Shown here piece by piece: positions 26,084 to 31,330 of a stretch of DNA of 33,816 nt. Within the stretch, counting starts at the first letter, position 1. Every line of letters starts with the position of its first letter. Both the position numbers and the translations under genes were made by a program. This DNA is from Christensenellaceae bacterium (GTDB taxonomy: Bacteria > Bacillota > Clostridia > Christensenellales > Aristaeellaceae). The notes beneath the pieces were generated by a model. It made no database searches. It saw only the letters and a program-made list of their open reading frames with translations, and was not told where the DNA came from. Where the stretch lies: NCBI GenBank assembly GCA_012797085.1, contig JAAZPT010000162.1:1-33816 (forward strand). The letters run 5' to 3'.

Positions 26084-26587
26084 TCATTCCTTTTTCAACA
26101 CGTCTTTCCAGGCGTTTGTTTTGGGGCAGATGGAGAGTTTTTGATACTTTGCCAATACCTGCTCATCATTTACCGAAAGGACTTTGGCCTGCCCAATATC
26201 CTTTTTCCCTTTCCCTTTATCAAACACAAAGCGACTCACACCGGCCAAAACCATACCCAAAACACCACCCGCCACCATGGCAAGCTCTGTATGGCTGATA
26301 ATATAGCCAATTATTAGGCCGCAGGCAAAACCCAGACCATAAATCACATAGTTTTGCCACGCAGCTTTGTTGCTTTGTCCCTCGGGCATCTGTATAGAGA
26401 CAATATCTCCAACCTTGGCTGTTCCCAGAGCAAAAATAGTTTCCGTTTTTTGCTTGCCACGCAGACAGGCCCCGCAGCCCGTGCAGGATTCCGGGCGCTC
26501 AAACCTGACCATTACGCCCTGCCCCTCCCCACGTACCACCTTACCAATACGTGTAATGGGCTTGGTTTCATTTCCTTTTTGTGTCAT
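26084..26587 (-). CDS. rseC: RseC/MucC family redox-associated membrane protein
   Basis: 167 residues. N-terminal soluble part with a glycine-rich GKVVRGEGQGVMVRFER start and three Cys, C35-x2-C38-x2-C41 (CTGCGAC), then two membrane helices (about 75-95 and 99-118) and a short tail. RseC proteins are associated with RNF-type electron transport and SoxR reduction, and in Clostridia usually occur outside sigma-E clusters. The canonical family has a fourth Cys, which I do not see here. ATG at 26587 with GAGGTG upstream. Transcribed alone from the promoter at 26627-26655. Confidence 0.83.
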   Translation of the reverse strand: MTQKGNETKPITRIGKVVRGEGQGVMVRFERPESCTGCGACLRGKQKTETIFALGTAKVGDIVSIQMPEGQSNKAAWQNYVIYGLGFACGLIIGYIISHTELAMVAGGVLGMVLAGVSRFVFDKGKGKKDIGQAKVLSVNDEQVLAKYQKLSICPKTNAWKDVLKKE

Positions 26588-26626
26588 TCACTATCACCTC
26601 ACGGGGTCTTTGTATTTCTTTCGCTA

Positions 26627-26655
26627 ATTATAACAAGCTCGTAAACAAAAAGCAA
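26627..26655 (-). promoter_or_regulatory. Promoter of rseC
   Basis: Minus strand TTGCTT (26655-26650), 17-nt spacer, TATAAT (26632-26627), about 40 bp before the rseC ATG. The -35 lies in the first codons of the prophage-derived fragment on the other strand, so the junction of phage and chromosomal DNA falls inside this promoter region. Confidence 0.65.
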
Positions 26656-27000
26656 TGGAAACACAAAGCTAATGCTCTATTAGGAATTCTAGGGAAACCA
26701 TTATCAGATATGCCACACGGTACAGATTTATCAAATCCGACCGAAAAAGCAGTAGAAAGACGGGAATATTACATCAAGCAATGCAGAAAATATCGAATGT
26801 GCAATCGACAAGGCTTTAGATACGATTTGTACAACAAATACAAAAAAGCGTTAATACAAAATATGTGTTATGGAAAATCTATAAACATTTGGACAAAAAA
26901 ATATAACCATTTGGACAAAAATGCACTTTTTAAGATACGTCGCAAAGCCCTTTATTACCTTGATTTGATACTACTTGAAAACGACCTGAAAAAAATTTAG
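26641..27000 (+). pseudogene. Phage late-regulator-like fragment, 5' end lost
   Basis: Open frame of about 118 residues with the look of a small prophage regulator found upstream of terminase genes in Firmicutes phages (WKHKANALLG, DLSNPTEKAVERREYYIKQC, RRKALYYLDLIL near the end). No in-frame ATG, GTG or TTG precedes the conserved Trp region; the first ATG (26709) would remove it. No ribosome binding site is seen. The frame runs back into the rseC promoter, so the gene appears truncated at the left edge of the prophage remnant. Family assignment (RinA/ArpU-like) is from pattern memory only. Confidence 0.5.
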
Positions 27001-27040
27001 TAAATTGGGGCAATGCTTTTGTGTTATAATGTTATTAGTG

Positions 27041-27089
27041 AAAGTTATGCACAAGGGAAATTCCCTCAAAAGAAGTGCATAACTTTTTA
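27041..27089 (+). terminator. Long nested hairpin before toxin cassette 1
   Basis: AAAGTTATGCAC (27041-27052) pairs perfectly with GTGCATAACTTT (27075-27086), with an inner AGGGAA/TTCCCT hairpin, followed by a short T run. It may terminate the truncated regulator gene. A TATAAT at 27025-27030 just before it could instead place the structure at the 5' end of the cassette transcript. Confidence 0.55.
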
Positions 27090-27142
27090 TATTGTATTAT
27101 TCTTTTTGAGGTGGTATCATAGGTGGCAGAGGTTCTGCAGGC
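27090..27142 (+). repeat. 53-bp cassette leader, copy 1
   Basis: Identical over all 53 bases to 28532-28584. It contains an AGGTGG ribosome-binding-like site and the codons for GGRGSAG, with ATA where ATG would be expected (27119-27121). The downstream sequences are unrelated, as in exchangeable toxin tips. Confidence 0.92.
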
Positions 27143-27466
27143 GGTAAAAACAAACAAGCACCTGCATTAAACAAAAGCTTGTTAAAAGCAAATTTACAGT
27201 TTTTTGCCAGAAAACCTGCGGTAGATTTGGCAAAACAAAATAATAAACAACTATTAAAAGGAATCAAGAGTAATTTAAAAAACATAAAAGTACATGAGGA
27301 AAAAATAAGCAATCCAATGAAATATTATCCTAATTGGAACGAATTAAGTTCAAAAGTAAAACAGGGGCATATCAAACATTGGAAAAAAGAAATAGCAAAT
27401 TTTAAACAATCAATTCATGATTCCACAAATATTATAAAAAGGAGAAAAAACAATGAAAATAAATAA
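27119..27466 (+). CDS. Toxin-like cassette protein 1 (GGRGSAGG start, NLQFFA motif)
   Basis: Frame of 115 codons from an ATA codon to TAA at 27466. A TGA lies four codons upstream and no ATG/GTG/TTG exists between it and the GGRGSAGG sequence. The first conventional start is TTG at 27179, without a ribosome binding site. Features: GGRGS N-terminus; NLQFFAR near residue 24, a motif common at the start of phage capsid and head-linked proteins; and a Lys-rich helical C-terminal part (HEEKISNPMKYYPNWNELS, HIKHWKKEIANFKQSI) like small toxin tips. Overlaps the acidic downstream gene by 14 bp. The pair looks like toxin and immunity protein. Activity unknown; start codon unresolved. Confidence 0.6.
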   Translation: MGGRGSAGGKNKQAPALNKSLLKANLQFFARKPAVDLAKQNNKQLLKGIKSNLKNIKVHEEKISNPMKYYPNWNELSSKVKQGHIKHWKKEIANFKQSIHDSTNIIKRRKNNENK

Positions 27467-27695
27467 TTTTAATGGTGATTTGGAAGATTATTTATTGTAT
27501 ATGTTATCTCGAGTTTTAAAGCATATTGATGAAGAATATGACGAAGGCGAACAGAATGACGAGTTTTATGAGGGTAAGCGTTTAGCATATTTTGAGATAT
27601 TGAATATGATTAGAAATGATTTAGATGTTAGAGGGCTTACATTTAAACAATTAGGTTTAGATAACGAAAAAAGTTTAAAAAGAATACCAAATTAA
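27453..27695 (+). CDS. Small acidic protein, candidate immunity partner of cassette 1
   Basis: 80 residues, strongly acidic (LKHIDEEYDEGEQNDEFYEG). ATG at 27453 with AGGAG 9 nt upstream, overlapping the cassette 1 toxin-like gene by 14 bp. The opposite charge to its Lys-rich neighbour, the overlap and the terminator just after it fit an immunity protein. I do not recognise a named family with certainty; FYEGKRLAYFEILNMI resembles short proteins next to phage-borne toxins. Confidence 0.7.
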   Translation: MKINNFNGDLEDYLLYMLSRVLKHIDEEYDEGEQNDEFYEGKRLAYFEILNMIRNDLDVRGLTFKQLGLDNEKSLKRIPN

Positions 27696-27696
27696 C

Positions 27697-27733
27697 CAAC
27701 CAAAAGCAAGACTAAACACCTTGCTTTTATATT
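27697..27733 (+). terminator. Cassette terminator repeat, copy 1
   Basis: Hairpin AAAAGCAAG/CTTGCTTTT (27702-27728) followed by ATATTTTG. The 37-bp block matches 29190-29226 at 36 of 37 positions, so each cassette ends with the same terminator. Confidence 0.8.
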
Positions 27734-27772
27734 TTGATTACAACACAAATAATAAAAGTTTTTAAAAAGCTA

Positions 27773-27801
27773 TTGACACATTTTTATAATTGTAATACAA
27801 T
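27773..27801 (+). promoter_or_regulatory. Promoter of the RHH/RelE toxin-antitoxin pair
   Basis: TTGACA (27773-27778), 17-nt spacer, TACAAT (27796-27801). Confidence 0.8.
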
Positions 27802-27809
27802 GTATTACA
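27791..27809 (+). promoter_or_regulatory. Palindromic operator over the toxin-antitoxin -10
   Basis: TGTAATAC, AAT, GTATTACA: a perfect 8-bp dyad covering the -10 and ending 2 bp before the AGGAGG. It is the expected site for autorepression by the ribbon-helix-helix antitoxin. Confidence 0.75.
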
Positions 27810-27825
27810 CAAGGAGGTGTATAAA

Positions 27826-28038
27826 ATGGCTATATCTATCAGATTAAGTGAACAGGAGACACAGCTAATAAAAGATTATGCAGATTTAAAAGGCTATAGT
27901 GTATCGGAATTGGTACGTCGCAGTGTTATAGAACGCATTGAAGACGAGATTGACCTCGAGATGTATTATAAAGCAAAAGAGCAAGATGACGGCACACGCT
28001 ATACACATGAAGAAGTAAAGGAAATGCTGAATTTATGA
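27826..28038 (+). CDS. Ribbon-helix-helix antitoxin (RelB/DUF6290-like)
   Basis: 70 residues from ATG at 27826 with AGGAGG 8 nt upstream; a GTG three codons earlier overlaps that site. MAISIRLSEQETQLIKDYADLKGYSVSELVRRSV is a ribbon-helix-helix domain (beta strand, then two helices), and the acidic tail (YKAKEQDDGTRYTHEEVKEML) would wrap and block the toxin. Stop overlaps the relE-like start (ATGA). It should repress its own promoter through the palindrome at 27791-27809. Confidence 0.88.
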   Translation: MAISIRLSEQETQLIKDYADLKGYSVSELVRRSVIERIEDEIDLEMYYKAKEQDDGTRYTHEEVKEMLNL

Positions 28039-28307
28039 TGTATAAGGTGGAATACACAAAACAAGCCTTAAAAGATTTAAAAAAGTTGGACAGGACAACG
28101 GCCGCATTGCTAATTGGGTGGATAGAAAAAAACCTGGTTAATTGTGAAAACCCCAGGCAACACGGCAAGGGGCTAAGTGCTAATTTAAGCGGACTATGGC
28201 GTTACCGTGTAAACGATTACAGGCTGGTTGCCGAAATATCCGACGAGCGAATATGTATTACAATGATTAACATAGGACATAGAAAAGAAATTTATAAAAG
28301 CCTTTAG
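28035..28307 (+). CDS. RelE/ParE family toxin
   Basis: 90 residues, MMYKVEYTKQALKDLKKLD start, GLWRYRVNDYRLVAEI core and IGHRKEIYKSL end: the standard RelE/ParE fold with basic catalytic-face residues (R in WRYRV, R in YRLV, H-R in GHRK). RelE-type members cleave mRNA on the ribosome. The typical RelE end (GHR..IY) is intact, so the toxin looks functional. Overlaps the antitoxin gene by 4 bp. Confidence 0.88.
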   Translation: MMYKVEYTKQALKDLKKLDRTTAALLIGWIEKNLVNCENPRQHGKGLSANLSGLWRYRVNDYRLVAEISDERICITMINIGHRKEIYKSL

Positions 28308-28325
28308 GATTGCCTAAGGCTTTTT
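28299..28325 (+). terminator. Terminator after the RelE toxin
   Basis: AGCCTTTAGG and CCTAAGGCT pair with one bulged T over an ATTG loop, followed by TTTTTG. It overlaps the stop codon. Confidence 0.75.
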
Positions 28326-28372
28326 GTTTGGAAAAATTAGAATAAAATGAATAACGAACAATTATACAATTT

Positions 28373-28528
28373 ATGCAAGCCGATTATGGACTATTTGCAA
28401 GCAACAAAACCGAAGGATTGTTTGAAGTAAAGGAAACCTGCAATGTTTACACCAACTGGACGGGTACACAAACATTGATTACACCAAGAGGGCGTGAAGT
28501 GTTCAGGTTATTAACAAAGGGCTTGTAA
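28373..28528 (+). pseudogene. Phage antirepressor C-terminal fragment
   Basis: A 51-residue frame ending at TAA 28528, preceded by an in-frame TAA just upstream. The sequence (GLFEVKETCNVYTNWTGTQT, then LITPRGREVFRLL) has the pattern of the last part of KilAC-type phage antirepressors (short F-x-V-x-E strand, then T-x-K/R-G and a final helix). The N-terminal two thirds are missing. No ribosome binding site. Decayed prophage gene. Confidence 0.55.
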
Positions 28529-28531
28529 ATG

Positions 28532-28584
28532 TATTGTATTATTCTTTTTGAGGTGGTATCATAGGTGGCAGAGGTTCTGCAGGC
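28532..28584 (+). repeat. 53-bp cassette leader, copy 2
   Basis: Perfect copy of 27090-27142, including the AGGTGG site and ATA (28561-28563) before GGRGSAG. Downstream coding diverges immediately, from GGC GGT AAA in copy 1 to GGC AAG CAA here. Confidence 0.92.
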
Positions 28585-28955
28585 AAGCAAACAACGGTAT
28601 ACCCCATACATGCAAGGCTTGCTACTGCATATAAAGGTACACGCAATTATGCAAATGATTTTTACAAAGGAAAACTAATTAAAAATCATTTTGAAAGACA
28701 TAAAAACGAGTTTGGAGTAAAAACGGAAAGTGAATATGTAAATAAAGCAAGAAACTTTTTTGAAAGACCTATAACAACGGCAGACAGAAGTTTTACAACT
28801 GTACAAAATACATATTTTAATACAATGTTGTTACAAACGAGTTTGGCATAATTAACGAATATGGGGGTATATCAACTTATATGAAACCAGTTGAAAGATT
28901 TGAATACTGGTACAAACAAATGAATGATTATTATCTAAAGAGGAAAACAAAATGA
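28561..28955 (+). pseudogene. BECR-type nuclease toxin cassette 2, frameshifted
   Basis: From ATA at 28561 the frame reads GGRGSAGKQTTV, then GKLIKNHFERHKNEFG and EYVNKARNFFERP, and stops at 28852. The rest of the domain continues in another frame: YNVVTNEFGIINEYGGISTY, then KPVERFEYWYKQMNDYY, to TGA at 28955. Joined, this matches the phage barnase/EndoU/colicin E5-D/RelE-like (BECR) nuclease tip, with its initial KH.xEF helix, TNEFG strand and final K-P...YW box. A single base lost near 28818 (an A run) would explain it. The overlap of its end with the next ATG (28952, ATGA) fits the restored frame. Assembly error is possible. Confidence 0.68.
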
Positions 28956-29185
28956 TTGAAGAATATGCACGTGGTGAAAATTTTGAATGCCCCGTATGTA
29001 AGCAAAAAACAATTAGAATGATTTTTGATATTTGTGATGTTTGCGGTTGGCAGTATGATTTGGCATATCACGATATCCCCGACAGGATTGGAGCAAATAA
29101 AATCAGCTTAAATCAAGCAAAAGAAAATTATAAAAAATATGGGTATTTTGACCCAAAGTATTTACACGAAAAAACAAATAATTAA
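28952..29185 (+). CDS. CPCC-type cysteine-rich protein, candidate immunity protein
   Basis: 77 residues. Two Cys pairs, C-P-V-C and C-D-V-C-G-W, followed by GANKISLNQAKENYKKYG, match the short CPCC family whose members often sit after toxins in polymorphic toxin loci. The Cys pairs may hold zinc. ATG overlaps the end of the frameshifted nuclease frame by 4 bp, the usual coupling of toxin and immunity gene, and the 37-bp cassette terminator follows at 29190. Confidence 0.8.
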   Translation: MIEEYARGENFECPVCKQKTIRMIFDICDVCGWQYDLAYHDIPDRIGANKISLNQAKENYKKYGYFDPKYLHEKTNN

Positions 29186-29189
29186 AAAT

Positions 29190-29226
29190 CAACCAAAAGC
29201 AAGGCTAAACACCTTGCTTTTATATT
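29190..29226 (+). terminator. Cassette terminator repeat, copy 2
   Basis: AAAAGCAAGG/CCTTGCTTTT perfect 10-bp stem (29195-29221) followed by ATATTG. Copy of 27697-27733. Confidence 0.82.
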
Positions 29227-29253
29227 GCGATAATTTAGAAAGGAAATAATAAC

Positions 29254-29649
29254 ATGGGCGGTAGAGGATCAAGTTCCGGAGTAAGTGTTAAGGGAATACC
29301 TTATGGTTCTGAGTATACATCTGTATTAAACATCATTAATATAAAATTTCTTAAAAAAAATGACGGCAGTTCAACGGCACCATTGGAAACTATGACAAAA
29401 GGGCGTGTTTATGTGACTATAAATGATGAAAACAGGTTAAAATCAATATCATACTATGACAATAACAATAAAAGAATGAAACAAATAGATTTAGACCATT
29501 ATCATAAAGTTAAAGATAAAAACGAAAAACCACATAAACATTTAGGTTATTATCATAACGAAAAAGGTGATAGTACATTATCTTATAAAGAAAGTAAAAT
29601 GGTTGACTTTGTTAATAGAGTATGGAATAATAGAACTAATAAGAAGTAG
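29254..29649 (+). CDS. MGGRGSSSG-type phage cargo protein (cassette 3)
   Basis: 131 residues with a normal ATG and an AAAGGA site about 9 nt upstream. The N-terminus MGGRGSSSG is the same type as the other two cassettes. The body has TMTKGRVYVTIN and a His-rich segment (IDLDHYHKV then PHKHLGYYHNE) that could bind metal or be catalytic. Similar proteins accompany phage head genes in Clostridia; activity is not established. No immunity-like gene follows; a separate terminator does. It lies immediately after the cassette 2 terminator. Confidence 0.75.
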   Translation: MGGRGSSSGVSVKGIPYGSEYTSVLNIINIKFLKKNDGSSTAPLETMTKGRVYVTINDENRLKSISYYDNNNKRMKQIDLDHYHKVKDKNEKPHKHLGYYHNEKGDSTLSYKESKMVDFVNRVWNNRTNKK

Positions 29650-29686
29650 TTTAGGAGGAAAACAAAAGATTTTGTAATCTTTAAAC

Positions 29687-29709
29687 TCCGGTGCGACTCC
29701 GGACTTTTT
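29687..29709 (+). terminator. Terminator after cassette 3
   Basis: TCCGG, 7-nt loop, CCGGA, then C and TTTTT. A second short perfect hairpin AAAGATT/AATCTTT lies just before it (29665-29682). Confidence 0.7.
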
Positions 29710-29779
29710 ATTAAAAGCATTGTTGTATTTTACACAGTGCTTTTTTTATACAAAAATATTATAAATTAGGTGATATAAA

Positions 29780-30130
29780 TTGAGTGATAATTTAGTGCCT
29801 ATGTCGGAGCGAAGCAAGGACGAAGTTAGAAAGCTTGCAAGAACAGGCGGTATTAATTCAGGTAAAACACGCAGAAAGCAAAAAGCACTAAAAGAAATAT
29901 TTAAAACCTTGCTTGATGAAGAAGTTACCGACAACAAAGGCAACAAAAAAACGGTTAAAGAAGTCGGAGCAATCAAGATTGTACAGGAATATTTAAAAGG
30001 CGATTTTAAAGCCTTTGAACTTGTACGAGATATGATTGGTGAAAAGCCGGCAGATAAGGTTATCGTTGCCGAAGTTGCAAAAGCGCTAGCCTTAGTATTG
30101 TTAATGTCTTGTTTAGTTTTAGTCCCATAA
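29780..30130 (+). CDS. Prophage terminase-associated protein, 3' end probably replaced
   Basis: 116 codons from TTG at 29780, with AGGTGA 7 nt upstream. NLVPMSERSKDEVRKLARTGG then INSGKTRRKQKALKEIFKTL is the usual start of a small phage protein encoded near terminase genes (GG.xSGKxRR). The TTG start is favoured because the conserved residues begin directly after it. The last 17 residues (AKALALVLLMSCLVLVP) do not resemble the family, whose members continue with acidic residues after IVAEV. The frame seems to run past a break into unrelated DNA near 30080, close to the terminator-like repeat at 30121. Confidence 0.65.
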   Translation: MSDNLVPMSERSKDEVRKLARTGGINSGKTRRKQKALKEIFKTLLDEEVTDNKGNKKTVKEVGAIKIVQEYLKGDFKAFELVRDMIGEKPADKVIVAEVAKALALVLLMSCLVLVP

Positions 30131-30140
30131 CGGGGCTTTT
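30121..30140 (+). terminator. Terminator-like repeat at the right edge of the remnant
   Basis: AGTCCC ATAAC GGGGCT then TTTT; related to the two 29-bp copies at 33719 and 33788 but shorter and more diverged. Confidence 0.5.
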
Positions 30141-30175
30141 CTATTTATAGTTAATCATTTTTAAAGCTCTAATCA

Positions 30176-30197
30176 AGGGCATTTAATAATATGCCCT
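30176..30197. terminator. Hairpin between the prophage remnant and the DUF2812 gene
   Basis: AGGGCAT/ATGCCCT perfect 7-bp stem with an 8-nt loop, between converging genes. No T run, so its terminator role is uncertain. Confidence 0.35.
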
Positions 30198-30206
30198 CTA
30201 GGGAAG

Positions 30207-30755
30207 TCACTCCCATATATCCATGTCTTCTTTTTTAAGAGAATATCTTTTTTGCCCTTTAACTCCTATGATTAAAAATATAATGCCTGCGATTGTACAA
30301 GCTGTGCCGAATGCGGCATTTATCCAAAAGGCTGAACCTTTCTCACTTATATAACTAAACATTTGAATAAGGAAATATACACCAAGGAAAAATTGCGATA
30401 ACCCTATGCTTTTGAAATGTGAATAGCGTTTTTTCGCCTGTTTAATTAACTCCGCATTTTCCGTATATAGTTCAAAGGGGCCATCCGCTTTATTCTTGCG
30501 CAAGTAAATTTTTCCGGCATATTCCGTTACAACGCTGATTCCGCTCTGCTCTAAAAATGAAATATAGTCTTTTTTCTTGGAGCCGGAATAGTTTGGAATG
30601 TCGAGCTTATATTGAAATTCTACAGGTGAAACATCTTCAAACTCATATTCTCCGTTGCTGTAGCCTATGAGCATAAGGCCGTTATTGCCTTGCTGATTTA
30701 GCCATTCTTCCTCCTTGTTGAGGTCAAGAAAGGTCTTTTTAATTATGGTTTTCAT
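30207..30755 (-). CDS. DUF2812 family membrane protein
   Basis: 182 residues. The soluble first part (EEWLNQQGNNGLMLIGYSNG, FEDVSPVEFQYKLDI, YISFLEQSGISVV, ADGPFELYTEN) matches DUF2812 proteins, followed by two membrane helices (about 118-134 and 145-164). DUF2812 genes are commonly coupled to PadR regulators, as here: its start overlaps the padR-like 3' end by 17 bp. Role unknown; it may be an anti-regulator or membrane sensor. Confidence 0.85.
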   Translation of the reverse strand: MKTIIKKTFLDLNKEEEWLNQQGNNGLMLIGYSNGEYEFEDVSPVEFQYKLDIPNYSGSKKKDYISFLEQSGISVVTEYAGKIYLRKNKADGPFELYTENAELIKQAKKRYSHFKSIGLSQFFLGVYFLIQMFSYISEKGSAFWINAAFGTACTIAGIIFLIIGVKGQKRYSLKKEDMDIWE

Positions 30756-31077
30756 TTTCTTTCTCCTTCATCTCATTTCCATTACGCAATAATTCTTCCA
30801 AACGGATGAGCTCAATCTCAAAAAATTGTTTTCCTAAATCTGTAATAATATACTCAATTTTTCTGTCATATGGCTCCCCCTCCAAGGGCTTTATCCATCT
30901 TTTTTTTTGCAAGCTGTCCAAGGCTCCGTATAAAGTTCCGGCTCCGAGCCTTACACGGTTATCAGTCATTTCCGCAATATCCTTCATAAGAGCATATCCA
31001 TGGGCCGGACGGTGAAGACGAAGCAAAATATAGTAGGTGGATTCCGTCATAGCTTTTGCATTTTTAAATTTACTCAT
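30739..31077 (-). CDS. PadR family transcriptional regulator
   Basis: 112 residues. Winged helix: TESTYYILLRLHRPAHGYALMKDI, then RLGAGTLYGALDSLQKKRWI and the wing (EGEPYDRKIEYIITDLG). The C-terminal dimer helix is short, as in the small PadR subgroup. ATG at 31077 with AGGAGG upstream. Probably represses its own operon with the DUF2812 gene through the 17-bp repeats at 31105-31155. Confidence 0.9.
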   Translation of the reverse strand: MSKFKNAKAMTESTYYILLRLHRPAHGYALMKDIAEMTDNRVRLGAGTLYGALDSLQKKRWIKPLEGEPYDRKIEYIITDLGKQFFEIELIRLEELLRNGNEMKEKENENHN

Positions 31078-31104
31078 TGTTCCTCCTTTGTATTACGATT
31101 TCTG

Positions 31105-31155
31105 ATATATCGTTTAACGTAATATATCGTCAAACATAATATATCGCAAACCGTA
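31105..31155 (-). repeat. Three 17-bp tandem repeats over the padR promoter
   Basis: ATATATCG occurs at 31105, 31122 and 31139, exactly 17 bp apart, each followed by a related 9-bp tail (TTTAACGTA, TCAAACATA, CAAACCGTA). The array covers the -10 and the leader, where a repressor would block transcription. It is the most likely PadR operator. Confidence 0.75.
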
Positions 31156-31166
31156 ATAGTTGTCAA
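31138..31166 (-). promoter_or_regulatory. Promoter of the padR/DUF2812 operon
   Basis: Minus strand TTGACA (31166-31161), 17-nt spacer, TATATT (31143-31138). The -10 lies within the tandem repeats. Confidence 0.75.
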
Positions 31167-31217
31167 TAGAAAATTTAAAAAAATTTTTGAAAATAAGAAG
31201 ACGGCTCCTTTTAATAT

Positions 31218-31253
31218 TATTATGACATCTTCATGTGGGAAGATGTCATAATA
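31218..31253. terminator. Perfect 15-bp inverted repeat
   Basis: TATTATGACATCTTC, loop ATGTGG, GAAGATGTCATAATA. It is 78 bp past the stop of the EFR1-type gene and upstream of the padR promoter. It could end the EFR1 transcript, but no T run follows. Confidence 0.5.
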
Positions 31254-31330
31254 GTACTCTTTATACACTTAACAAAAGCTTTTAAAATCAAGCTTTTCAA
31301 CATATTTTTGAAAGCGGGCCTTTGACATAT

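Noticed and set aside
26581-26640. N-terminal extension of the phage-regulator frame from ATG 26581
   Set aside because: It runs through the rseC start and promoter on the other strand, has no ribosome binding site and no phage-like sequence before the Trp region.
27041-27055. DnaA-box-like TTATGCACA as a replication origin
   Set aside because: It is a single inexact box lying in a hairpin stem, with no cluster of boxes and no replication genes.
29681-29710. tRNA T-arm-like hairpin (5-bp stem, 7-nt loop) as a remnant att site
   Set aside because: No acceptor, D or anticodon arm nearby, the loop lacks TTC, and a T run follows; a terminator is simpler.
31074-31268. Small minus-strand frame upstream of padR
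   Set aside because: It crosses the padR promoter, the tandem repeats and the perfect inverted repeat; no ribosome binding site or family resemblance.
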